Source of the DNA: Congregibacter sp.
GTDB taxonomy: Bacteria; Pseudomonadota; Gammaproteobacteria; Pseudomonadales; Halieaceae
Assembly (NCBI GenBank): GCA_013911345.1
Contig: JACETJ010000071.1
Coordinates: 1 to 6,937 of the forward strand
DNA: 6,937 nucleotides
Direction of reading: 5' to 3'
Made by a program: the position numbers and the translations under genes. Shown here piece by piece: positions 1 through 5,957 of the stretch (within the stretch, counting starts at the first letter, position 1; each line of letters starts with the position of its first letter). Under the pieces are notes generated by a model. That model ran no database searches and was not told the origin of the DNA. It saw nothing but the letters and a program-made list of their open reading frames with translations.

Positions 1-149
1 GCCCAAATGATGGGCAGTGCCAGTAGCAGCAGTAAAGTCAGGCCGGGCCCTGAGGAGGCAACCATCTCCTCGATACCGAACGAACCGCCCGATACGAAGA
101 TATAGATCATGAAGAACGCGCTGAAGAGCGGTACCCGAGTGCGCTTCAT
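1..149 (-). CDS. APC-family amino acid/amine permease, N-terminal fragment (cut by window edge)
   Basis: This is the first 49 codons of a gene reading leftward out of the window. The start ATG is at 149-147, with a GAGG ribosome-binding site at 158-155 and a 5-base spacer. The peptide opens MKRTRVPLFSAFFMIYIFVS, a short basic segment running into a hydrophobic helix. It continues through GGSFGIEEMVASSGPG and then a leucine-rich second hydrophobic segment. A G-G-x-F-G-I-E motif after the first helix, followed by a glycine/proline turn and another helix, is typical of APC-superfamily (amino acid-polyamine-organocation) transporters, which are inner-membrane proteins of about 12 helices. It starts 14 bp after the oxygenase stop codon, so it is probably co-transcribed and imports the substrate of the pathway or a related amine. 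Substrate unknown. The family call rests on 49 residues but the motif is distinctive. Confidence 0.75.
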   Translation of the reverse strand, partial: MKRTRVPLFSAFFMIYIFVSGGSFGIEEMVASSGPGLTLLLLLALPIIW

Positions 150-163
150 GCTTGCCTCGGGTC

Positions 164-1423
164 TCAGTGGAGGCTAGCTTCTAGGGAGTGGAGATACCAG
201 TGCACAAACTGCTGCAGCGTGAATTCAAATTCCGGGTGATAAGGGCCGGGCTCGAAGAATCGCGAATTCACCCCTGCGGCATTGCGCGTGATGATGTATT
301 CGTCTTCCAGCGTGGTGTGGTGCCAGAGCCAAGTTACCTTATCCAGATCGTAATCCGTGCCTTCTTCGGCATCTGCCCTAACAAACCACACTAGTTCCAT
401 ATCGGTCTGGGTCAGTGATCGAGGAATAAAGCGATACAGCACGCAGTGATCCGGGTAGTTGAGCATGAAGGTCACGGGGCCCATCTGAAAGTCTCCCGCG
501 CCACCGTCGTAATCTTTGAAGTTGCCCATCAGTGGCGCGACGGGCTGTCCATCCTGGCTGCCGGTCACGTACCCCTCGAATAACCCGTAGCGCATGGTGT
601 GCGCGCAGGCGCCAAAACTCGGCGCGTCCAGATAGATCTCGGTGTGGGTTTTTGAAATCCCCGGTATGCCCGTGATCTCGTCGGCGTTCTCCAGCATCTT
701 GGCGACAACGGGCGCTGACTTTTCGTCGAGATCCTTCAAGGTGTGCATTTTGGCGTAGGCGCGGTGTGAGGTGGCGCAGTGATAGCACTCGAGATAATTC
801 TCGATCGCCAGCTTCCAGTTTGCCTCGACCCGGTAGGTCTTTCGGTGCGCGACTTTGGCGTGCTCGAGATCATAGGCGCCAAGCGGTTCGCGAATATTCT
901 CAAGCGACGCCACCAGATCGCCGGCGTCCAGATCGCAGTTAATAAACACTAGCCCCATATAGATCACGCACTTCACGGGCTTCAGGCCGTGTGCGGCGGC
1001 GTCAAAGTCAGGCATGACGTGGGTCTCGCGGGCGGCCTTGAGCGAGCCGTCCACGTTATAGACCCACCCGTGGTAGGGGCAGACGTAGGTTTTTCGGTTA
1101 CCGCTCAGCTCTTCACAAACCCGCGCCCCGCGGTGGCGACAGATATTGTGCATGGCCCGGATATCGCCGGTTTCGGTGCGCGCAACAATGATGGAGTCCT
1201 CACCGATTTCGACGAGCTGGTAGTCACCGGCTGAGGGAATTTCGCTCGCATGCAGCGCGTAGATCCAGCTCTTGAAAATCAGGTGCTCGAGCTCCTGCTC
1301 GTGAACCAAATGTGAGCGATAGAAGTAGGGATCCACGGCGTGATTCGGGCGCAGCTTTTCCGCTTCCAGCTTGTCGCGCATGCGCTGAAAGGAATCATCT
1401 ACGGAAGTCGCTATGGCGTTCAT
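164..1423 (-). CDS. Rieske non-heme iron oxygenase alpha subunit, quaternary-ammonium demethylase/hydroxylase type
   Basis: A predicted 419-residue cytoplasmic oxygenase. The N-terminal Rieske [2Fe-2S] domain carries C95-x-H97 and C115-x2-H118 (CRH ... CPYH). The C-terminal catalytic domain carries NWKLAIENYLECYHC, with likely mononuclear-iron ligands H215, H220 and D374 (in TLEDEY). E212 occupies the place usually held by the bridging aspartate between the two metal centres; a glutamate there is known from the carnitine oxygenase CntA. The C-terminal GV-S-FFEPGPY pattern (about 384-395) also resembles enzymes acting on glycine betaine, choline or carnitine (GbcA, CMO, CntA). Family members activate O2 and hydroxylate the substrate, often releasing a methyl group as formaldehyde. 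The ATG at 1423 is preferred over an upstream ATG at 1507 because it has a GAGAGA Shine-Dalgarno-like stretch (1433-1428) and avoids a 59-bp overlap with the preceding gene. It lies 25 bp after the GcvT-like gene. No partner reductase is present in the window. Aromatic substrates cannot be excluded. Confidence 0.92.
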   Translation of the reverse strand: MNAIATSVDDSFQRMRDKLEAEKLRPNHAVDPYFYRSHLVHEQELEHLIFKSWIYALHASEIPSAGDYQLVEIGEDSIIVARTETGDIRAMHNICRHRGARVCEELSGNRKTYVCPYHGWVYNVDGSLKAARETHVMPDFDAAAHGLKPVKCVIYMGLVFINCDLDAGDLVASLENIREPLGAYDLEHAKVAHRKTYRVEANWKLAIENYLECYHCATSHRAYAKMHTLKDLDEKSAPVVAKMLENADEITGIPGISKTHTEIYLDAPSFGACAHTMRYGLFEGYVTGSQDGQPVAPLMGNFKDYDGGAGDFQMGPVTFMLNYPDHCVLYRFIPRSLTQTDMELVWFVRADAEEGTDYDLDKVTWLWHHTTLEDEYIITRNAAGVNSRFFEPGPYHPEFEFTLQQFVHWYLHSLEASLH

Positions 1424-1448
1424 CGCGTCTCTCAGAAAAATCGATCGA

Positions 1449-2633
1449 TCAATGGGGTGGTGCGGGCGTCTGCCAACGCTTGGGTGACTTGAAAATCGGT
1501 GCGTCAATCACCTTGCAGGGCGCCAGCAAGCGGGTCCAGTGGAGTTCCCGCTGATAGTAGATTTCCGCAACCAGTTCGTCTCCTACGGCGCCGTGGGGCA
1601 TCTCGATCTGTGCATAGGCAATATTGGCCTTTGCCGTTGGGCACCAGGCGGCAGACGTCACCGTACCCACCTGCTTGTCGCCTTTGAGAATGAAGGAGTG
1701 CTCCGCAGGTTTGTTGCCCTCGACATCCAGCATGGCAAAGCGATATCGAGAGCCCTTTTCCTGCTCTTTGAGCAGCGCTGAGCGGCCGTTGAAGAGGGGC
1801 TTTTTAAAGTCCACCAGCCACCCTAGCCCCAGCTCGAAGGGGCTACGGGTGCGCCCAACACGCACGACTTCTTCGGCGGGCATGAAATCAACGTTGGCCT
1901 GCAAGAAGCCCGCTTCAATGCGCGCAAGCTCCAGTGCGTATGAACCAATGGGCTTGATCAGGTAGTCGCGCCCGAGCTCAAAGAGTTGGTCCCATAGCGC
2001 CTCTGCTGACTCAGGTGGAACCCATACCTCGTATCCGAGATCACCTGTGAAGCCGGTGCGGCTCACCATGAGCGGTCGTCCCTCGAAGCTGTAGTGTGCG
2101 ATCCCAAAGGGCTTAAGCTGATTGAGATCAGTGCAGCCGAGCAGAGTCAGAACGGTGCAAGAGGTTGGGCCTTGCACGGCGAGGCCCGCGACGGCTTCGG
2201 ACTCATTTTCAATCTTTACGTCAAAACCCAGAGTGTTCCAAGCGAGCCAGTCATCTGCGCGTTGGTAGGAGCAGATGCGGTAGTCCTGCTCGCCTAGGCG
2301 GAAGATCGTGCCGTCATCCATGACCTGGCCATGGTCGTCGCACCAAATCGCATAGCCCACCCGGTCGACGCCAATTTTGCTGACGTCCCTTGTGATGAGG
2401 CGGTCCAGATATCGCTGGGCGTCGGGCCCGGTGACGCGATACTTGTTCATCGGCGAGAGGTCAAAGACGCCGGTTGTGCTGCGAACAGCAAAGTACTCGA
2501 GCTCCACATCGAAGTAAGCGTTGGGGGTGGTGAACCCCATCCAGTTGCCCCAATCGTTCAGATCGCACATGGCCTCCACCCGAGAGTGGAAGGGGGTGGT
2601 GAGTAGCATGGTGTCTCGGCTGACGTCGCTCAT
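1449..2633 (-). CDS. GcvT-fold (aminomethyltransferase-like), probably tetrahydrofolate-dependent methyl/methylene transferase
   Basis: A predicted 394-residue protein of the GcvT/DmdA/LigM fold, which binds tetrahydrofolate and transfers or accepts one-carbon units. Family hallmarks are visible in order: a TGVFDLS segment near residues 54-60, the acidic pair D106-D107 (in GQVMDDG) matching the catalytic-aspartate region of GcvT, LAVQGP at 151-156, SRTGFTGDLGYEVWVP at 191-206, LARIEAGF at 236-243 and a C-terminal VGTVTSAAWCPT at 322-333. The chosen ATG (2633-2631) overlaps the stop of the upstream FAD gene as ATGA and has GAGGAG about 8 bases upstream. The frame stays open 30 codons further up, but that arginine-rich stretch lies inside the neighbouring gene and is not family-like. 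No gcvH or gcvP is adjacent, so a role in the glycine cleavage system is unlikely. Beside a Rieske oxygenase and flavoproteins it more plausibly demethylates a substrate or captures formaldehyde-level carbon on folate. LigM/DesA-like O-demethylation is an alternative. Confidence 0.88.
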   Translation of the reverse strand: MSDVSRDTMLLTTPFHSRVEAMCDLNDWGNWMGFTTPNAYFDVELEYFAVRSTTGVFDLSPMNKYRVTGPDAQRYLDRLITRDVSKIGVDRVGYAIWCDDHGQVMDDGTIFRLGEQDYRICSYQRADDWLAWNTLGFDVKIENESEAVAGLAVQGPTSCTVLTLLGCTDLNQLKPFGIAHYSFEGRPLMVSRTGFTGDLGYEVWVPPESAEALWDQLFELGRDYLIKPIGSYALELARIEAGFLQANVDFMPAEEVVRVGRTRSPFELGLGWLVDFKKPLFNGRSALLKEQEKGSRYRFAMLDVEGNKPAEHSFILKGDKQVGTVTSAAWCPTAKANIAYAQIEMPHGAVGDELVAEIYYQRELHWTRLLAPCKVIDAPIFKSPKRWQTPAPPH

Positions 2634-4189
2634 GACAGTGCTCCTCGCTTGAGAATTTCTTTGGCGGCGTTGCGCCCCGGCAGTCCCTGTAGACCGCCAC
2701 CGGGATGCGCGCCTGCGCCACAAAGATAGAGGCCTTCAACCGCAGTCGCATACTGCGTCGAGCCGGGGAAAGGTCGCATCATTAATGCCTGATCAATGGA
2801 GAGCTCTCCGTGGTGCCAACTGCCACCGGTCATGCCATGGGAGGCCTCAAAATCTGAGGGCACGACCAGTTCGCTGACTGCTACCAGTGATCCGATGCCA
2901 GGGGCATAACCCTCCAGTTCGCTCAGCAGCTGACGCATAAGCTGGGGTTTTCCAGCCTCCCATCCGATGTCCGGTGCATAGGGCACGTAGTGCACGATCG
3001 CTGTCAGAATATGTTGGCCTTGAGGAGCCAGTTCCGGATCCTCAATAGTGGGAATGCTGATATCAAAAGTATGCAGCTCGCTGAGCTCCCGGTATTTCAT
3101 CGGGTTCAGTGCGGCCTCCATGCCGTCCATAGAGGGCGTGATGACCAGCCTCTCTGCCAGCTGTGCCTCACTGAGCCCTTTAAAGCTGGGCAGGCCGGTC
3201 AGAACCAGATGTAGCTTTGCGGTCCCGCTTCGCGATCGATAACACTCAACCCGCTTTGCCATGCCCGCTTCCATCTGGTGGTAGCCCAGCAAGTGGCGGA
3301 AGGTCGTGGAGGGGTCAGCGCTCGATATGATCAGTTTGGCCGAGATCTGCTCGCCTGAGTCGAGCGTCACGCCGGTGACGCGGTCATCGGTTTTGACGAT
3401 GGCGGTGACTGAAGATCCTAGCTGGATCTTGGCGCCACATTTTTCGGCCGCAGTGGCCAGAGACTGCCCAAAGGCACCCATGCCGCCCATGACCTGTGTG
3501 GTGCCGGTTTGGCCCATGTGCTCACCGGTTGCGCGATGTAAATAGCTGTAAACGGTGTTGGGAGAACGGGGCCCCATGTTGGTGCCGGTAACGGCATCCA
3601 GCGCAATAGTGCTTTTCAACGCGGCATGTGAAAAGTGCTCGTTCATGACGTCATAGATATTAATCATCACGATGCGCATCAAATCTCGCAGGCGCTCGCG
3701 GCCAAGCAACTTCAAGCTCAACCCCAGTTTCATGAGGGTGAGACGGTCCGTCCAGTTTTGCTCCACTAGCTTGGGCGGCCGACTTCGATACAGCGTCGTC
3801 ATCAGCTTGGCGAAGCTGCGAACCATATTCTTGAAGTCACGGTATGCTGCCTGATCTGCCGAATCGACGCCGGCACCGCTGATGGTGTCGCCATCGAGAA
3901 TAAGATGGTCGCCGTCAGTTTGCAGTGAAATCGTTGCTTTTGGCTTGCCCAGCTTGAGGCCCGCAGCCTTCAGATCGAGGTCTTTGACGATACTCTGGTC
4001 AAGCTGTGACAACCATTGTGCGCAGTCGGAGACATGGCACCCGGGGGCAAACTCCCGCGTGCTCGCGCAACCGCCGGGCTCGCTTCGAGCGTCGATCACA
4101 AGCACGTTTTTTCCCGCTTTGGCGAGGTAGCTGGCGCAGATGAGTCCGTTATGTCCTGCGCCAATAATGATCGCATCGTAATCAGTCAT
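2630..4189 (-). CDS. FAD-dependent oxidoreductase 2, phytoene dehydrogenase-like / PYROXD2-like
   Basis: A predicted 519-residue flavoprotein. The N-terminal Rossmann FAD-binding motif is GAGHNG at 10-15, followed by D33 at the end of the second strand (VLVID) and a PGG turn at 38-40. The C-terminal FAD-contact segment is GLYLCGAGAHPGGG at 486-499. This layout and length match the COG1233 phytoene-dehydrogenase-related / PYROXD2 group within the flavin amine-oxidase superfamily. There is no signal peptide, so it is probably cytoplasmic. The start ATG has a strong GGAGG about 8 bases upstream and overlaps the end of FAD oxidoreductase 1 by 8 bp (ATGACTGA). Its own stop overlaps the next start as ATGA, so translation of all three genes is probably coupled. 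It is clearly paralogous to its upstream neighbour but diverged throughout. A role in carotenoid synthesis is unlikely because no crtB/crtE-type gene is nearby. Amine or alcohol oxidation on the same substrate pathway is inferred. Confidence 0.88.
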   Translation of the reverse strand: MTDYDAIIIGAGHNGLICASYLAKAGKNVLVIDARSEPGGCASTREFAPGCHVSDCAQWLSQLDQSIVKDLDLKAAGLKLGKPKATISLQTDGDHLILDGDTISGAGVDSADQAAYRDFKNMVRSFAKLMTTLYRSRPPKLVEQNWTDRLTLMKLGLSLKLLGRERLRDLMRIVMINIYDVMNEHFSHAALKSTIALDAVTGTNMGPRSPNTVYSYLHRATGEHMGQTGTTQVMGGMGAFGQSLATAAEKCGAKIQLGSSVTAIVKTDDRVTGVTLDSGEQISAKLIISSADPSTTFRHLLGYHQMEAGMAKRVECYRSRSGTAKLHLVLTGLPSFKGLSEAQLAERLVITPSMDGMEAALNPMKYRELSELHTFDISIPTIEDPELAPQGQHILTAIVHYVPYAPDIGWEAGKPQLMRQLLSELEGYAPGIGSLVAVSELVVPSDFEASHGMTGGSWHHGELSIDQALMMRPFPGSTQYATAVEGLYLCGAGAHPGGGLQGLPGRNAAKEILKRGALS

Positions 4190-5798
4190 CGGCGTATCCT
4201 CCCGGCACGGTATTAGGTTTTTTCAGGTCGGCCAGAATTTCGCGAGCGGCGTTGGCGCCAGGGGCCGCCATCACACCACCGCCAGGGTGAGTACCAGAGC
4301 TACACATATACATGCCCTTAATCGGTGATCGGTATTGGGCGTAGCCCGGGAAGGGTCTGTTAAAGAGCAGCTGGTCGAAGGTCAGCTCGCCCATGAAGAT
4401 ATTGCCTTCTGTCAGCCCCACTTCCGCTTCAATTTCACGTGGTGTTCGTGTTTCGCAGTGCAGAATCAGATCGCGGAAATTAGGGCTGTAGTTCGAGATT
4501 TGGTCGATCACAGATTTCTCGAAACCGTCTTTGTCCTCGTCGGTCCACTCCCGACCTTCAACTTTTGGTGGTGCATACTGAACGAAGACGGACATCATGT
4601 GCTTGCCGGGAGGCGCCATAGTGGGGTCGGTCAGTGACGGGATCATCATGTCGAGGTAGGGGTCTTTGGACCAGGTACCTGCCTTCCAGTCGTCATAGGC
4701 GCGTTCCTGTCGCTCCAGCGAGTCGCTGAAGTGAAGATCTCCCGCCATCAGCCGATTGCGGGGATCGAGGCCGTTGAACACCGGCAGGCCATCAAGTGCG
4801 ATATTCAGCTTCCCAGAGGAGCCACGAATCTTGAAATTGCGGGCCTTTTTCAGCACGTCTTTGGGCAGATCCGAGGGGTTGGTAATGTCGAGGAAAGTCC
4901 GCTTTGGATCGAGGTTGGAGACCACGATGGGCGCTTTGTATTCGGTGCCGTCCTTCAATGCGACTCCCGCCGCCCGGCCGTTTTTGACAATGATCTCGTC
5001 GACATTGGCGTCGCAGATAATCTCACCGCCATAGGACTGGAACGCTTTGGACAGCGCGTCGGCGATCGCGCCCATGCCGCCACGGGCAAAGCCCCAGGCG
5101 CCGACATTGCCGTCGACATCACCCATGTAGTGGTGGAGGAGGACGTAGGCGGTGCCGGGAGAGTAAACCCCTAAGGCGGTGCCGATAATGCCGCTGCCCG
5201 CCATGTGCGCCTTGATGACGTCGGTTTCGAAATACTCGTTGAGATAGTCACCGACGCTGGCCGTCCAGAATTTGATGGTATCGAGTAGTTTTTCCTCACC
5301 CAGATCCATAAAGGAGCGCGCAAACTCCAGCAGATCACGCAAGTCTCTGGGTTTCAGTGAGGTTGGATCCGGCGGGGTCCGCATCAGATAGGGGCGAATC
5401 AGCTTGGTTTGCAGGCTGGTATCCGCTGCGTAGCGATCATAGGCATTGGCATCGCGTTTGGAGTGGCGTGCCATCTCGCGATAGTGACGATCGTGATCGC
5501 TGTAGTTGCCAAAGTGGTCGCCATTGCGCATGAAAGTGGCGCCGCCGCCAAAGGAGACTACCTGCAAGCCATGTCGGGGTAGCTCAAGATCGCGCGTGAT
5601 TTCCGGCCGCAATAGGCTCGATACATAGGAGCAGTTGGAATACCACCAGCCTTTGTGCAATTCCCGACTGACTGTCGCGCCGCCGATGTAGGGATTGCGC
5701 TCCAGGACGGCCACTTTTAGCCCCGCTTTGGCGAGATAGGCCCCGTTGGTGAGGCCGTTATGGCCCGCACCAATGACGATAGCGTCGTATTGGTTCAC
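4182..5798 (-). CDS. FAD-dependent oxidoreductase 1, phytoene dehydrogenase-like / PYROXD2-like
   Basis: First gene of the operon; predicted 538-residue flavoprotein. The dinucleotide-binding motif GAGHNG is at 10-15, with E33 (VLERN) positioned to bind the FAD ribose and an IGG turn at 38-40. The C-terminal FAD motif GMYMCSSGTHPGGG is at 495-508. The family (COG1233, flavin amine-oxidase superfamily) includes carotenoid desaturases and many oxidoreductases of unknown substrate. The start codon is GTG (5798-5796), chosen because the FAD motif begins nine codons later, GGAG lies at 5808-5805 with a 6-base spacer, and no ATG stands close by. The C-terminal tail after the FAD motif (KKPNTVPGGYADD) is longer than in the paralogue, and the DNA encoding it carries the ribosome-binding site of that paralogue. 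Probably repressed by the divergently transcribed TetR protein. Substrate unknown. Confidence 0.88.
   Translation of the reverse strand: MNQYDAIVIGAGHNGLTNGAYLAKAGLKVAVLERNPYIGGATVSRELHKGWWYSNCSYVSSLLRPEITRDLELPRHGLQVVSFGGGATFMRNGDHFGNYSDHDRHYREMARHSKRDANAYDRYAADTSLQTKLIRPYLMRTPPDPTSLKPRDLRDLLEFARSFMDLGEEKLLDTIKFWTASVGDYLNEYFETDVIKAHMAGSGIIGTALGVYSPGTAYVLLHHYMGDVDGNVGAWGFARGGMGAIADALSKAFQSYGGEIICDANVDEIIVKNGRAAGVALKDGTEYKAPIVVSNLDPKRTFLDITNPSDLPKDVLKKARNFKIRGSSGKLNIALDGLPVFNGLDPRNRLMAGDLHFSDSLERQERAYDDWKAGTWSKDPYLDMMIPSLTDPTMAPPGKHMMSVFVQYAPPKVEGREWTDEDKDGFEKSVIDQISNYSPNFRDLILHCETRTPREIEAEVGLTEGNIFMGELTFDQLLFNRPFPGYAQYRSPIKGMYMCSSGTHPGGGVMAAPGANAAREILADLKKPNTVPGGYADD
4197..4202 (-). promoter_or_regulatory. 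Ribosome-binding site for FAD oxidoreductase 2, inside the upstream gene
   Basis: On the minus strand GGGAGGATACGCCG precedes the ATG at 4189, giving a strong Shine-Dalgarno sequence embedded in the last codons of FAD oxidoreductase 1. With the 8-bp gene overlap this indicates coupled translation of the two flavoproteins. Confidence 0.7.
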
Positions 5799-5804
5799 TG
5801 CACT

Positions 5805-5808
5805 CTCC
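5805..5808 (-). promoter_or_regulatory. Ribosome-binding site deciding the GTG start of FAD oxidoreductase 1
   Basis: Minus-strand GGAG separated by 6 bases from the GTG codon at 5798-5796. It supports a GTG initiator for the first operon gene. Confidence 0.7.
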
Positions 5809-5829
5809 GGTGAGTCATTCTGAACTGAA

Positions 5830-5858
5830 ATATTGCCATGCCTAGCGGTAAGCGTCTA
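5830..5858 (-). promoter_or_regulatory. Weak candidate promoter of the five-gene operon
   Basis: On the minus strand TAGACG (5858-5853, 4 of 6 matches to the -35 consensus) and CAATAT (5835-5830, 3 of 6) are 17 bases apart, about 30 bases before the GTG start. The match is poor. A promoter must exist in this region given the divergent arrangement, but its exact place is uncertain. Confidence 0.25.
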
Positions 5859-5866
5859 CCCAGAAT

Positions 5867-5882
5867 GAATGAATGTTCATTC
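5867..5882. promoter_or_regulatory. Inverted repeat, probable operator of the TetR/BetI-like regulator
   Basis: GAATGAA-TG-TTCATTC is a perfect 7-bp inverted repeat with a 2-bp centre, lying in the divergent region between the regulator and the five-gene operon. On its left the GAAT unit is repeated in tandem (5863-5874), so a second, more widely spaced half-site pair is possible. TetR-family operators are typically short palindromes of this size in such positions. It sits immediately upstream of a candidate -35 box for the regulator, so binding could control both directions. The repeat is seen directly; the binding protein is inferred. Confidence 0.7.
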
Positions 5883-5886
5883 TTCG

Positions 5887-5915
5887 TTGAGACTTTGAGG
5901 TGAAATCCTTAGACT
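5887..5915 (+). promoter_or_regulatory. Candidate sigma-70 promoter of the TetR gene
   Basis: TTGAGA (5887-5892, 5 of 6 matches to consensus) and TAGACT (5910-5915, 4 of 6) are separated by 17 bases. This predicts a start of transcription near 5922 and a leader of about 36 bases before the ATG at 5958. The probable operator ends 4 bases upstream of the -35 box. Confidence 0.5.
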
Positions 5916-5934
5916 CACTACTAATATTCTTAGG

Positions 5935-5947
5935 CAGGAAACTCCTG
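5935..5947. repeat. Short inverted repeat in the tetR leader
   Basis: CAGGA-AAC-TCCTG, a 5-bp stem with a 3-base centre, lies 10 bases before the regulator ATG. It contains the only AGGA-like sequence upstream of that start, so in RNA it could hide it. Alternatively it is a second protein-binding site or chance. Confidence 0.35.
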
Positions 5948-5957
5948 ACAAAAAACC

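Larger units (their letters stand above)
5799..5957. other. Divergent intergenic regulatory region
   Basis: These 159 bp separate the operon from its regulator and contain no convincing gene. They hold the 16-bp inverted repeat, the tetR promoter candidate, the short leader repeat and the ribosome-binding site of the first operon gene. The right part is more AT-rich than the flanking genes, as expected for promoters. Confidence 0.8.

Noticed and set aside
378..788. 136-codon minus-strand open frame inside the Rieske oxygenase gene in another frame
   Set aside because: Arginine-rich, low-complexity translation overlapping the catalytic domain of the oxygenase; no motif and no independent start signal.
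1436..1449. Palindrome ATCGATCGAT next to a T-run (on the minus strand) between the GcvT-like and oxygenase genes, possible terminator
   Set aside because: The palindrome has no loop, is AT-rich and would form only a 3-4 bp stem, too weak for an intrinsic terminator. Tight gene spacing also argues for read-through.
1424..1507. Upstream ATG start for the Rieske oxygenase
   Set aside because: It would overlap the GcvT-like coding region by 59 bp, and the added residues are the reading-frame shadow of that gene. The start at 1423 has a spaced purine-rich ribosome-binding stretch.
1449..2633. Glycine cleavage system T protein
   Set aside because: No H or P protein genes are adjacent. The neighbours are an oxygenase and flavoproteins, and the sequence is more diverged than expected for true GcvT.
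2634..2723. Thirty-codon N-terminal extension of the GcvT-like protein
   Set aside because: Arginine-rich and not family-like, it lies inside the C-terminal FAD motif region of the upstream gene. The ATGA junction with GAGGAG is a much better start.
4731..5174. Long plus-strand open frame (147 codons) opposite FAD oxidoreductase 1
   Set aside because: It lies wholly antisense to a gene with clear family motifs, has no recognisable domain, and is explained by codon-bias shadowing.
2630..5798. Carotenoid biosynthesis operon (phytoene desaturases)
   Set aside because: Both proteins are phytoene-dehydrogenase-like only at superfamily level, and no phytoene synthase, GGPP synthase or lycopene cyclase gene is present. 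The neighbours point to small-molecule catabolism.
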